Assembly (NCBI GenBank): GCA_963714325.1
Contig: CAVQOB010000030.1
Location: 1 to 60,096 of the forward strand
Length of the DNA stretch: 60,096 nt
Source: CAVQOB01 sp963714325
Lineage (GTDB): Bacteria; Pseudomonadota; Alphaproteobacteria; Rhizobiales; Hyphomicrobiaceae
Direction of reading: 5' to 3'
Part shown: positions 1 through 8,099 of the stretch, piece after piece
How positions within the stretch are numbered: the first letter of the stretch is position 1
Layout of the letters: the number at the start of each line of letters is the position of its first letter
Translations under genes and position numbers: made by a program
The notes under the pieces: generated by a model
Database searches by the model: none
What the model was told of the DNA's origin: nothing
Seen by the model: the letters and a program-made list of their open reading frames with translations, nothing else

Positions 1-1191
1 CATCATCGAGCACGAAAAGGACCAACACCATGCGCCACCACAATACTCTGTTGCACGATATTTTAAAGCTGGTTCCTTGGACGTCGTTTGATCGGAGTGT
101 GGAGAAGCATGAGGCCGACCGGAACGTGCGCACGCTCTCGACCAAGAGCCAGTTTGTGGCGCTGCTGCACGCGCAACTTTCGGGGGCGACGAGCTTGCGC
201 GAGATCGTGACTACAATGGAGAGCCATGCGCCTCGACTGAAGCATGTCGGCGTCGATGCGCCGAAGCGTTCCACGTTGGCCGACGCCAATACGTTACGTC
301 CCGCCGGCGTCTTCGCTGAGGTCTTCGGCACGCTCTTGGCGCAAACGCATCGCCACCTCCGCAAGACGTCGAAAGAGGCCGTCCGCCTGATCGATTCAAG
401 CCGCATCACTCTCAATTCTTTATCGCGTGATTGGGCGCATTACGATGCGACCTGCGACGGCGTGAAGCTGCACATCGTCTACGATCCGCACGCTGCAGTG
501 CCTGTCTATTTCGCTGTGTCACCGGCACGCGAGAACGACATGGTGCAGGCCAACGCCATGCCGATTGAGCCGGGTGCGGACTACGTGTTCGACCTCGGGT
601 ATTACAGCTTTACTTGGTGGTCGAGGCTCGACGCGGCTGGCTGCCGTTTCGTCACTCGGCTACGCAAGAACTCACCCGTCGAAGTCATCGCCATGCGTCA
701 CGTATTGAAGGATGGACCGATCGTTGAGGATCGCATCATACGATTGCGCGGCCGGCTTGGACATACGCGACATCATCCGCTCGACCGAGATCTGCGCGAG
801 ATCCATGTCGTCATAGAAACCGGCAAGAAGTTGCGCATCGTGACCAACGATTTGAACTCGCCGGCCGAAGTCATCGCCGACCTTTACCAGGCCCGCTGGG
901 AAGTCGAACTGTTCTTCCGCTGGATCAAGCAAACGCTCAAGATCAAGAAGTTCTTGGGCACGTCGGAAAATGCCGTCCGCACTCAGATTGCCGTGGCCCT
1001 GATCGCTTATTTGCTGCTGCGGATGGCGCACGCTTTGCAAGCCATCGTCAAAAGCCCGCTGGCCTTCGCCCGGCTCGTTCGCGCCAATCTGATGCACTTC
1101 AGATCGATCCAAAACCTCGGTCTGCAGCCGGAGCGAAAACCTCTCGATGACAGACAGCTGAACCTTGCCCTATGCTGAACCGGACAGCCGT
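1..1191 (+). mobile_element. IS4-family insertion sequence, copy 1 (left end outside window)
   Basis: The right part of an insertion sequence whose left end lies before base 1. The right end carries AACCGGACAGCCGT at 1178-1191, the same terminal repeat found at both ends of the intact copy at 44909-46172. The flank GAGCCATGCT (1192-1201) closely matches the 10-base target duplication of that second copy. The two copies lie in opposite orientations about 43.7 kb apart. Confidence 0.9.
30..1178 (+). CDS. IS4-family DDE transposase
   Basis: A 382-residue transposase that cuts and joins the ends of its own element. The N-terminal region resembles the DUF4372 domain and the rest is a DDE_Tnp_1 domain. 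Catalytic residues are visible: D122 in IDSSR, D188 in FDLGY, and the Y-x2-R-x3-E-x6-K signature (Y286, R289, E293, K300) of the IS4 family. The ATG at 30 follows AAAGGA at a good distance; an upstream in-frame ATG, present in copy 2, would lie outside this window. The protein differs from copy 2 at only two positions seen (T88 versus A, E97 versus V). The stop codon touches the terminal inverted repeat. It is probably intact and active-looking. Confidence 0.93.
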   Translation: MRHHNTLLHDILKLVPWTSFDRSVEKHEADRNVRTLSTKSQFVALLHAQLSGATSLREIVTTMESHAPRLKHVGVDAPKRSTLADANTLRPAGVFAEVFGTLLAQTHRHLRKTSKEAVRLIDSSRITLNSLSRDWAHYDATCDGVKLHIVYDPHAAVPVYFAVSPARENDMVQANAMPIEPGADYVFDLGYYSFTWWSRLDAAGCRFVTRLRKNSPVEVIAMRHVLKDGPIVEDRIIRLRGRLGHTRHHPLDRDLREIHVVIETGKKLRIVTNDLNSPAEVIADLYQARWEVELFFRWIKQTLKIKKFLGTSENAVRTQIAVALIAYLLLRMAHALQAIVKSPLAFARLVRANLMHFRSIQNLGLQPERKPLDDRQLNLALC

Positions 1192-1325
1192 GAGCCATGC
1201 TTCGCATGGACGCAGACCCGGGACCTTGTGAGACGGGACCACCGATAGAACCCGGATCGGCATTGCAGCATTTCCCCCGGCCTTCGCCGGGGTGCATGCT
1301 GCAAAGCATCCGGGATGACAGCGCG
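1192..1325. repeat. Dispersed palindromic repeat split by IS copy 1
   Basis: This stretch holds a hairpin CCATGC-TTC-GCATGG at 1195-1209, a segment CGCAGACCCGGGACCTT shared with the repeat at 53185-53321, a second hairpin CCCCGGC-CTTC-GCCGGGG at 1275-1292, and the terminal motif CCGGGATGACA. It is the right part of the TGTCATCCCG...CGGGATGACA repeat family that recurs in the window. Confidence 0.6.
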
Positions 1326-1327
1326 TG

Positions 1328-1630
1328 TCATGATAACAATGTCAATCGATCGCGCCAGTAATCGGGCTTGCGATGGAGATGCATGACCGCGACGACGACG
1401 ATATCGGGGGCCACTACAGTGTACAGTATGCCGTAAGGAAAGCGTTCCAAGCGATAACGGCGCAAGTGATCGCCGAACGGCGACCAAGCGTTCGGGAACT
1501 CGCTGATACGCTCCAAGCCGACATAAATGGCTCGGGCAAAGTCGCGGCCGAACCCATCGCGTTGCATATTGTAGTAGGCGACGGCTTCGTCGACTTCTGC
1601 CTCAGCCGGGACGAGGAAGCGGACCGTCAC
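1328..1630 (-). CDS. ParE/RelE-type toxin
   Basis: A 100-residue protein of the ParE/RelE toxin superfamily. It has the usual layout: an N-terminal strand (VRFLVPAEAEVDEAVAYY), two helices, then the C-terminal strands with the R-x-P-G/Y pattern (RLERFPYGILYTV) and a terminal HLHRKPDYW box. ParE members act on gyrase and RelE members cleave ribosome-bound mRNA; which target applies here cannot be read from sequence. The GTG start overlaps the stop of the antitoxin gene by four bases (GTGA), so the two are translationally coupled. Confidence 0.8.
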   Translation of the reverse strand: MTVRFLVPAEAEVDEAVAYYNMQRDGFGRDFARAIYVGLERISEFPNAWSPFGDHLRRYRLERFPYGILYTVVAPDIVVVAVMHLHRKPDYWRDRLTLLS

Positions 1631-1848
1631 GGCTTCAGGTGCTTCGCGAGCACTTCTACTGCATCGCGCGCTTCGATCTTGCCGCGCTTGTAAGCATCGA
1701 GCCTGTCTTGGCCTTCAGCAATCCATGCGGCATCGATTGCCGGATCGGGCTTGTCGAGTGTCGCCAACACGTGCTCAACGAACGCGATACGGTCGGCGAC
1801 CGGCAGCTTCTCGGCTTCGGCGGCGAGATTTTTGACGTTTTGGTTCAT
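1627..1848 (-). CDS. Addiction-module antitoxin component
   Basis: A 73-residue acidic helical protein directly upstream of the ParE-type toxin. The central LPVADRIAFVEHVLATLDKPDPAIDAAWIAEGQDRLDAYKRGKIEA matches in pattern the 'putative addiction module component' antitoxins (Unstab_antitox family), which have a short N-terminal region and a conserved W-x-x-E-x-x-x-R-x-x-x-Y segment. It is expected to bind and neutralise the toxin. ATG start at 1848; the stop lies inside the toxin start codon. Confidence 0.78.
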   Translation of the reverse strand: MNQNVKNLAAEAEKLPVADRIAFVEHVLATLDKPDPAIDAAWIAEGQDRLDAYKRGKIEARDAVEVLAKHLKP

Positions 1849-2184
1849 CGACGCAGACTATCACAGGCGGGTAGCCTGCTCAATCTCACCTGTGTTGTCA
1901 TTCCCCATGCGCCCTTGCGAATGGGGAGAGGGGGCCGCTCCGGATGCGGAGTGGGCATCCGAAGGCGCAAGCAAAAAGGGCCGCCCGAGAGCAGCGGTTT
2001 GTGTCGTGCGTAGGTTGGGTTAGCGCAGGCTTGGTCGAAACCTATCGCACCGCCGTCAATCGCGCGTAACCCAACGTCCTCCGCGGGCGCAGTTGTTGGG
2101 TTACGCGCGCCACACCCCGGCGCGAGCGGGGACCACGAACGCGCGCTAACCCAACCTACAGACCTACGATCCCGCCCCCCAAGC
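1849..2184. repeat. Intergenic region with nested inverted-repeat element
   Basis: No gene is seen. A 17-base perfect inverted repeat, GTAGGTTGGGTTAGCGC at 2010-2026 and its complement at 2143-2159, encloses a second perfect pair of 15 bases (2061-2075 and 2095-2109) built on the same TTGGGTTA core. The whole is a 150-base nested palindromic element resembling a miniature inverted-repeat element. A 21-base direct repeat (AAGCAAAAAGGGCCGCCCGA plus G) at 1969-1989 and 2181-2201 brackets it; the second copy is part of the porin terminator. Confidence 0.75.
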
Positions 2185-2214
2185 AAAAAGGGCCGCCCGA
2201 GGGCCGCCCTTTTC
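2185..2214 (-). terminator. Rho-independent terminator of the porin gene
   Basis: An eight-base perfect stem, AAAAGGGC (2186-2193) with GCCCTTTT (2206-2213), lies 22 bases past the porin stop codon. Read on the minus strand it ends in a run of five T residues. Confidence 0.8.
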
Positions 2215-2236
2215 GTATTCGGTTCAGATCGCGAGA

Positions 2237-3649
2237 TCAGAACTTGACGCGTGCACCAGCGATGAAGGTCGAGAAGTCTTGGAACCCGACGATGGCTGCG
2301 CCACCCGGCGCTGCAAGCGCCGAGAAGCTGTGGTTGCGATAACCAGCATACAGTTCCATGGCGGCTGCATCGAGGTTCTGGACGATACCAACGCCCCAGG
2401 TATTGACGCGGCTGTCGACCAGCCCGCCAACGCCATGGAGTTCGGCCCAGTCGCTCGAACGGATATATTCACCGTAGATGTTCGTCTTGCCAACGCCGAA
2501 CCAGTTCTGGCTGATACCAGCTTGGACAACCCACTTGGTGGCGTCGTGGCTGGTATTGCCATTGAACGCCGCAGAGAAGTCAACTTGCTGGTTGATGTAG
2601 TTAGCCTGAACAAACAGACCGGTCGAAACGTGCAACAGTGACAGACCACCGCCCCAAGTCGTGGTGCGGACGTTTTCAGGTGTCATCTGCTCGTCGAGAC
2701 CACGCTCGTAGCCGATGCCGGCTGCTAAGCGCACGCCAGAGAACTCACCAGCGTACTTGAGGTCGACGCCCATAATGCGACCGTCTTTTTGACCGGCTTG
2801 ACCAGCAAGGATCGCCGTACCAGCCGACGTATTAGTGACGCCTTCTCTTGCGGTTTCACCGATCGTTGCCGAAACCACGAAGCCGGCCAGCGTCGGGCTG
2901 GTCCACTTCACGCCATCGGTACGCTGGTTAAAGTCGCCGGAGTTATCCGTCCAGCCGTTGAACGAGGTCGTCGTGCCGGCGCCAACGCCGATGCGGAACC
3001 CGCCACCTTGCAGACCGATTGAGTCCGAAGCGATCACCGAGATGCCACCGAGATCGATGGTACCGACGGCGCCGGAAGCCGTCAGACGGCCAACGGTCAA
3101 GCGACCGACTGATGACGATTCCAACCACCAGTTGGCGTCACGCATGCGCAGACCGTAGTCGCCACGATTGACAGTGACGGCACCGCCAGAAGCGATCGAA
3201 CCGATGTCAGAGTTTTCGTTGAGCTGGTTGACAGCGTTCGAGCGTGCGCCGCCCGTGACGTCGATCAGGATGTTGAAACCAGCCGAGAGGGTCGGTGTGA
3301 CCTTAGCCGAACCACCGAAGCCGAAACGGGTCGACGAGTTCTGGTTGTCCTGACCAAAATACGTACCCGAGGTCTTACCTGCTGCGGCGTTGCCAGCCGC
3401 TCCAGCAGCGTTCACAACGGCATTGTTCGCCGACCAGTACATGATCTGCTTGTTCACTTGACCCGAGATGGTCAGGCTCATTTTGCGGTTGCCCTTGCGG
3501 GCGGTGGTTGCTTCGAGTTCAGCAACGCGCTCTTCGAGATCTGCGCAGCAATCGCCACCCAGGTCTGCTGCATACGCGGACGTGCTGAGCACGCCTGCCG
3601 CGGCGACAAGCGCCATACGGCTCGCAGTTCTTTTCAGTCCCCCGTACAT
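2237..3649 (-). CDS. Outer-membrane porin (Porin_2 family)
   Basis: A 470-residue trimeric-porin homologue of the alphaproteobacterial Porin_2 family, forming water-filled channels in the outer membrane. A signal peptide (positively charged MYGGLKRTASRM, hydrophobic core, AYA cleavage) is followed by the short coiled-coil stretch CCADLEERVAELEA and then alternating beta strands to a terminal aromatic-type strand ending VKF. The opening SLTISGQVNKQIMYW is typical of rhizobial porins. The start at 3649 is chosen because GGAG precedes it by seven bases and the signal peptide follows; a longer in-frame start at 3730 would add 27 residues with no role. The gene is monocistronic with its own terminator. 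Confidence 0.92.
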   Translation of the reverse strand: MYGGLKRTASRMALVAAAGVLSTSAYAADLGGDCCADLEERVAELEATTARKGNRKMSLTISGQVNKQIMYWSANNAVVNAAGAAGNAAAGKTSGTYFGQDNQNSSTRFGFGGSAKVTPTLSAGFNILIDVTGGARSNAVNQLNENSDIGSIASGGAVTVNRGDYGLRMRDANWWLESSSVGRLTVGRLTASGAVGTIDLGGISVIASDSIGLQGGGFRIGVGAGTTTSFNGWTDNSGDFNQRTDGVKWTSPTLAGFVVSATIGETAREGVTNTSAGTAILAGQAGQKDGRIMGVDLKYAGEFSGVRLAAGIGYERGLDEQMTPENVRTTTWGGGLSLLHVSTGLFVQANYINQQVDFSAAFNGNTSHDATKWVVQAGISQNWFGVGKTNIYGEYIRSSDWAELHGVGGLVDSRVNTWGVGIVQNLDAAAMELYAGYRNHSFSALAAPGGAAIVGFQDFSTFIAGARVKF

Positions 3650-4184
3650 ATGTACTCTCCATGAAACACTTGAAGCCACGAACTCAACCAACAAACCCAA
3701 GCACTGCTGACACACAGACCAGAAACTCAAGTTAGACTGAATTCAACGAAAGACTGCCGATCACCACAACTGCCAGGACATGGTCATCGGCCGTCCCTGA
3801 GGTCATGGGTAGCGCAAAGGTTAGGAAACAGTAAAGCGCGAAGGGGGGGATTGTTGTGGGTTCCCCGTTTCATGTGGCGCATTAGCCACTGAGTTGTGCG
3901 AGGTCTGTCAAGAAAATGCTCAGAAAAAGGCTTTCGAGTCGGACGCGTCAACGAAAATAGCAGCGCCAAGGGCTGCAATGCACGCCTTCTACACGGAACA
4001 CAATCATCCGCGCAAGGGCGATCGGCAACGTTTCCCTTCTCCCCGTATGACGGGGAGAAGGTGCCCGAAGGGCGGATGAGGGGCTGAAATTAGCGCAAAA
4101 GGCCGCCCCTCACGCACTTTTCAATTGTCGCATGCGACGGGCCCTACTCTGAAAGAAACTGGCCACGGGCACGGTGGGCTGACG
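3650..4184. other. Porin upstream region with REP hairpin, no gene
   Basis: About 535 bases without a supported gene. They hold the porin promoter region and a REP-type hairpin, CCTTCTCCCCG-TATGA-CGGGGAGAAGG at 4035-4061, followed by the usual GTGCCCGAAGGGCGGATGAG tail. The left boundary of the IS110 element probably falls near 4144-4182. Confidence 0.6.
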
Positions 4185-5502
4185 TCATGCGGCACGTTCG
4201 AGTTTCACCTCGAAGCCGAGAGCCCTGAGCTGACCGGCGAGACGCTTGGCCTTGTTGTCTTTGGCTGCCGCATCGAGGGGACGGACCTGTGGCGGCCGGT
4301 AGGGCACACCATCGCGGACCATGTGGTAGATGGCGGTGAGGATCGAGCCGGCGACCGCGATGGCGGCCTTCTTGGGCCCACGCCGGGCGGCGATGCCGGC
4401 GAACTGACGGGACAGATAGGTGTTCTTGGTGCGGGCTGCAGCCATGGCGCATTGCACGAGCAGCGGTTTCAGCCAGGCCCCGCCCTTCTTGACCCGTGTC
4501 GAGCGCTTCTTGCCGCCGGTCTCGTCGAGACGGGGCACGAGGCGGGCCCAACTCGAGAGATGGCCGGCGGTGGCAAAGCAGCTCATGTCGGTTCCAATCT
4601 CGGCCAGGATGGCAGACGCGGCCCGCTTCTTCACACCAGGGATCTTGGTCAACTCGGCGACGAGCTGACGAAAGGGGGCGAGCAAAGCCTCCACCTCCGT
4701 CTCGAAGCTGGCGATCCGCTGGGCGAGCACGTCGATCATGGTCAGGTGCTCACGGACCAGGAAGGCGTGGTGGCGCGTGAAGCGGCCGTCGAGGGCGGCG
4801 GCCAGGTCCTCGCGAGACGCCTTCAACCTGCGATCGGCGAGCGCCGCCAGTCGCGCAGGATCGGTCTCGCCAGCGACCAGCGCCTCCAGAATGCGCCGGC
4901 TGCTGATGCCGAGCAGGTCGGACACGACGGTTGCGAGTTTGATGTTGGCGTCCTCCAGCACCTTGCCGATACGGTTCTCGTGCTGCGTCATCTGGCGTTG
5001 CAGCTGCGTGCGCGTCCGCGTCAGATCGCGCAGCTCCCGGATCGGCTCCGGCGGCACGAAGCTCGCGCGGATCAGGCCGTGGGCCAGGAGATCGGCCAGC
5101 CAGCGGGCATCGCTCGCATCGCTCTTGCGGCCGGGCAGATTGCGCGCCTCGTGGGCGTTGACCAGCATCAGCGTGAACGCGGCGTCCAGGATGTGCCACA
5201 CAGGCTTCCAATAGACACCGGTTGCCTCCATCACGACATGCGTGACACCACGCTCTTCGAGCCAAGCTGCGAGCGCGAGAAGATCGCGCGTCGTGGTCGC
5301 GAAGCGGCCCTCCTCGTAGGCGATCTTGCGGCTTCGCACGGTGCGCGCGCAGACCGCCACGAAGGCGGAATGCACATCAAGACCGGCGCACTTCTTATGT
5401 AGGATATTCACGGACACCTCCCAAGTGACAGGAATGCCGTGGCCAGGGGCCTCGTCGATTTGAACTCTACTCTGCGTGCTCCGGGACGGAACGGTGGGCT
5501 GA
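4144..5502 (-). mobile_element. IS110-family insertion sequence (ends approximate)
   Basis: The element is defined by its transposase. IS110 elements lack terminal inverted repeats, so the ends cannot be set with certainty. Two imperfect direct repeats flank the gene: CTACTCTG...ACGGTGGGCTGA at 4144-4182 and again at 5467-5502; they may mark the ends or the target core. Boundaries are therefore inferred. Confidence 0.55.
4185..5411 (-). CDS. IS110-family DEDD transposase
   Basis: A 408-residue recombinase. The N-terminal RuvC-like domain shows the DEDD acidic residues: D12 (GLDVH), E62 (VVMEATG), D98 and D101 (KSDASDARWLADLL). A coiled-coil region follows (about 130-260), then the Transposase_20 domain with IPGVKKRAASAILAEIG and the serine-bearing GHLSSWARLVP segment expected of the second catalytic site. 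The GTG start at 5411 is preceded by GGGAGG at five bases; longer in-frame starts have no such signal. In the IS110 group the transposase is guided by a structured 'bridge' RNA made from the non-coding sequence upstream of the gene. It appears intact. Confidence 0.92.
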   Translation of the reverse strand: MNILHKKCAGLDVHSAFVAVCARTVRSRKIAYEEGRFATTTRDLLALAAWLEERGVTHVVMEATGVYWKPVWHILDAAFTLMLVNAHEARNLPGRKSDASDARWLADLLAHGLIRASFVPPEPIRELRDLTRTRTQLQRQMTQHENRIGKVLEDANIKLATVVSDLLGISSRRILEALVAGETDPARLAALADRRLKASREDLAAALDGRFTRHHAFLVREHLTMIDVLAQRIASFETEVEALLAPFRQLVAELTKIPGVKKRAASAILAEIGTDMSCFATAGHLSSWARLVPRLDETGGKKRSTRVKKGGAWLKPLLVQCAMAAARTKNTYLSRQFAGIAARRGPKKAAIAVAGSILTAIYHMVRDGVPYRPPQVRPLDAAAKDNKAKRLAGQLRALGFEVKLERAA

Positions 5503-5790
5503 GCCCGCCGCCGTCCGTGGCGACAATGACATGTGCTCTGAGGCCCCAGGATCAAACTCTCCCTCGGGCTCGACGGCGCCAGGGAAAAAACGACCTCAAT
5601 GCCACGACGCCGACAGTAAAACCGCTTTCATCCATTCATGTGCGCGCCTTCGGCGCGCACGGAAACTCTCCCCATTCCACTTCGAATGGGGAGAGGGTTA
5701 GGGCATGCCCTCGGGCTTGTCCCGAGGGTGAGGGGCAGCCGGGAAGACTGAGTGCGGGGCAGTTCAATCCTCTATCCGGTCATTGGACCC
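5412..5790. other. IS110 upstream non-coding region and REP cluster
   Basis: No gene is seen. The first part (5412 to about 5500-5600, read on the minus strand) is where a bridge RNA would be encoded if this is an IS110-group element. Further right are three hairpins: GTGCGCGCC-TTC-GGCGCGCAC at 5640-5660, a CTCTCCCCATTC/GAATGGGGAGAG stem at 5666-5695, and CCCTCGGG-CTTGT-CCCGAGGG at 5708-5728. The last two belong to the common CTCTCCCC REP family of this genome. Confidence 0.6.
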
Positions 5791-6153
5791 ATGCGTGCCA
5801 CCCAGCCATGGCGAACAAATCGGTCGCGCGTCCTGCGCTCCAATGCCCCATCCGCAGAAGTCTTGCTATGGCGCGCTCTTCGCAATCGCCGCTTGACCGG
5901 CTTGAAATTCGTCCGGCAGCATCCGATCGGTCCGTACTTTGCTGACTTCGCCTGCCGCGAGTCCAAGATCGTGATCGAAGTCGATGGCGCGACACACAGC
6001 ACAGCCAGTGAAGTGCAGCGGGATGCGGAGCGCGATGCCTACTTGGCCGCTGAAGGTTATCGCGTGTTTCGCATGCACAATGCGGACGTCCGAGACAATC
6101 TCAATGGTGTGCTGGTGTCGATCTGCGCATTCATTGCCAACGAGGGTGCTTGA
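5791..6153 (+). CDS. DUF559 endonuclease-like protein
   Basis: A 120-residue DUF559 protein, a family related to very-short-patch-repair endonucleases with a PD-(D/E)XK-like fold. The core is visible: EVLLWRALRNRRLTGLKFVRQHPIGPYFADF, then the strand-turn IVIEVDGATH and the helix AERDAYLAAEGYRVFRMHNADV. D in YFADF and E/D in IEVDG are the expected acidic residues. Substrate and role are unknown for most members. ATG at 5791 is preferred over an earlier in-frame start at 5752 because the family begins near the R-x-x-L-R-x-N-A-x-x-A-E segment. It stands alone between two repeat clusters. Confidence 0.85.
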   Translation: MRATQPWRTNRSRVLRSNAPSAEVLLWRALRNRRLTGLKFVRQHPIGPYFADFACRESKIVIEVDGATHSTASEVQRDAERDAYLAAEGYRVFRMHNADVRDNLNGVLVSICAFIANEGA

Positions 6154-6601
6154 GGCACCGTTTCACGACTCGTTGCCGCCCCTCACCCTACCCTCTCCCC
6201 ATTCGAAGGCGAATGGGGAGGGAATGTTCTTGTCCCTCTTCCTGTCCTTCAACGGGAAAGCCACCCCGGGCATTTTTGTTGGTCGCGCTGCTGATCGGAA
6301 AACCGATTGCCACCCTCGGGTCAAGCCCGAGGGCATGCTTTTCGGGCTGCGCTCGCGCATGCCGCGCCGGCGCTCTTTTGCTTGCGGCTTCAGCTGCCCC
6401 CTTATTGTTTGCCTGCCTCCGGCAGGACCACCCGCCGCGATTTTCTCCCCGTAAAAAACGGGGAGAGGGACGACAGCCGCGCAACCCTAGCAAACGGGAC
6501 AGAAACCCCGGGCATGCGCATGCCGCGCCGGCTCCGCGCGAACGGAACTCGCCACGCGCCATACGCCAGGCGTCGTGCAATGAGCGCCCTAAAAGCCAAC
6601 G
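6154..6601. repeat. REP-rich intergenic region
   Basis: About 450 bases without a supported gene. The region has CTCTCCCC...GGGGAG hairpins near 6190-6225 and 6435-6470, a CCCTCGGG/CCCGAGGG stem near 6313-6333, and a block near 6375-6425 (CTTCAGCTGCCC, TGCCTCCGGCAGGACCA) that reappears in reverse orientation at 20160-20260. Confidence 0.6.
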
Positions 6602-7057
6602 TCAGATGTCCCGGCGATAGACGACGAAGCGCGAGTGCGTGGCAACGCGATCATAGAGTTGCATCGCGGTCGCATTGTTTTCATGCGTGTGCCAATAGAC
6701 GCGCGTCGAGCCGGCTTCGCGCGCGCGCTCATAGACGCCGTTGATCATCGCCCAGCCGACGCCTTGGCCACGTGCCGCCTCGCTGGTGAAGAGATCCTGC
6801 AGATAACAGGTCGGGCCGATCATCGTGGTGTTGCGATGAAAAATGTAATGCACCAACCCGAGCAGTTGGCCGCCATCGTCAGCGACCAGAACATGCATCG
6901 GCTCGTCGGCATCAAAGAAGCGCGCCCACGTCGTCCGCGTGATGTCAGGCGATAGCGCCGTCGGTCCCTTGCGCTCATAGAACCCGTTATAGTCCTCCCA
7001 CAACGGCAACCATTGCAGAAAATCATCCGGCGTTGCACTCCGAACGACGAAACCCAT
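6602..7057 (-). CDS. GNAT-family N-acetyltransferase
   Basis: A 151-residue GNAT acyltransferase that would move an acetyl group from acetyl-CoA to an unknown amine. The cofactor loop R-G-Q-G-V-G sits in LFTSEAARGQGVGWAMINGVYERA, preceded by the beta-4 strand PTCYLQDLFTS and followed by the VYWHTHENNATAMQLYDRV helix typical of motif B. The ATG at 7057 begins the domain (MGFVVRSATPDDF). It follows the Ldh2 gene by 34 bases on the same strand, so the three genes from 9104 down to 6602 may form one transcript. Confidence 0.87.
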   Translation of the reverse strand: MGFVVRSATPDDFLQWLPLWEDYNGFYERKGPTALSPDITRTTWARFFDADEPMHVLVADDGGQLLGLVHYIFHRNTTMIGPTCYLQDLFTSEAARGQGVGWAMINGVYERAREAGSTRVYWHTHENNATAMQLYDRVATHSRFVVYRRDI

Positions 7058-7091
7058 CCTCACATCGCCTCCACAGTGCCGGCGCCGCTCA

Positions 7092-8099
7092 TCAGCCCGC
7101 CAACGCCTTGCACGTCGCATAAATCGCCGCGTCGACTTTGGCGCCAACGCGATCAGTCCGCGCGCGCGCCGCGCGCCGCCCGGCACCCGGCACATGCACC
7201 GCCGGATCAGCCGTCAGTGCCGCGATCAGCGCTTCGGTGCGGCCCGCGAACGCCCCGCCCGATGTCACCGGATCAATCGCGATGAAGTACTGTCCGGTTC
7301 CCGGCGGACCACCGGCTGGGCCTGAGAACGGGCTCGCCTCGACGCCGAGATGCGCGCCGGCGAGACACGCACACATCACCTCGACCAGGATCGCCGTGCC
7401 GACGCCCTTGTATCCGCCCGACGGCGCCATGCTGCCCCTGAGCCCGATCGCCGGATCGGTCGTCGGCTGGCCATCGGCATCGAGCGCCCAGCCGAGCGGG
7501 ATCGCCTGCCCCAGCCGCGCGCGCTTCATCACCTCGCTCTTGGCAACCGTGCTTGCACTTTGATCGATGGCGATGGCGATGCCACCCCGGCCATCAGGCA
7601 CGGCCAGCGACCAGGGGTTGGTTCCGAGCACCGGCCGCTTGCCGCCCGATGCCGCGATCGACGCCGGCGCGTTGGTGAAGCCGAGCGCAACGAGGCCTTC
7701 CCTCGCCAGCCGCTCGGTATGATGGCCGAGAACGCCGGCGTTGTAGGATTTGCGGATCGCCAGCGAGGCGATGCCCTGCTGCCGTGCCAACGGGATCAAT
7801 GCCTTGAAGCCTGCGTCGATCGCCGCGTGCGCAAACCCCGAGCCCGCATCGACGGTCACGACACCGGCCGACGCCTGCGCAACTTTCGGCACAGCCTGGC
7901 CCCGCACCTTGCCGCAGGCGAGATGCTCGCAGTAGGTCGCGAGATATGCGAGGCCATGCGACGACAACCCATCGCGCTCCGCCGCCGCGATGCCGCGCGC
8001 GAGCGCTGCCGCCTGTTCGGCACTCGCCCCGGCCTTGTTGAGCGCCGTCCGAGCCAACGTCTCGATTTCGACGGCCGTTATCACGATCGGGGCTGTCAT
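7092..8099 (-). CDS. Malate/L-lactate dehydrogenase family (Ldh2) oxidoreductase
   Basis: A 335-residue NAD(P)-dependent oxidoreductase of the Ldh2/MdH family, whose members act on malate, lactate, ureidoglycolate, 2,3-diketogulonate or delta-1-piperideine/pyrroline carboxylates. Family marks are the early helical domain, the conserved GLSSHG histidine, LGTNPWSLAVPDG and GGYKGVG. The exact substrate cannot be called. Its ATG at 8099 has a strong AGGAGG at seven bases upstream. It is in frame with, and not separated by a stop from, the upstream dipeptidase homologue, so the two also read as one 670-codon ORF. Confidence 0.85.
   Translation of the reverse strand: MTAPIVITAVEIETLARTALNKAGASAEQAAALARGIAAAERDGLSSHGLAYLATYCEHLACGKVRGQAVPKVAQASAGVVTVDAGSGFAHAAIDAGFKALIPLARQQGIASLAIRKSYNAGVLGHHTERLAREGLVALGFTNAPASIAASGGKRPVLGTNPWSLAVPDGRGGIAIAIDQSASTVAKSEVMKRARLGQAIPLGWALDADGQPTTDPAIGLRGSMAPSGGYKGVGTAILVEVMCACLAGAHLGVEASPFSGPAGGPPGTGQYFIAIDPVTSGGAFAGRTEALIAALTADPAVHVPGAGRRAARARTDRVGAKVDAAIYATCKALAG

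Noticed and set aside
4125..5402. 425-codon plus-strand ORF
   Set aside because: It is antisense to the IS110 transposase, has no family pattern and is rich in His/Arg/Gly as expected of a GC-rich shadow frame.
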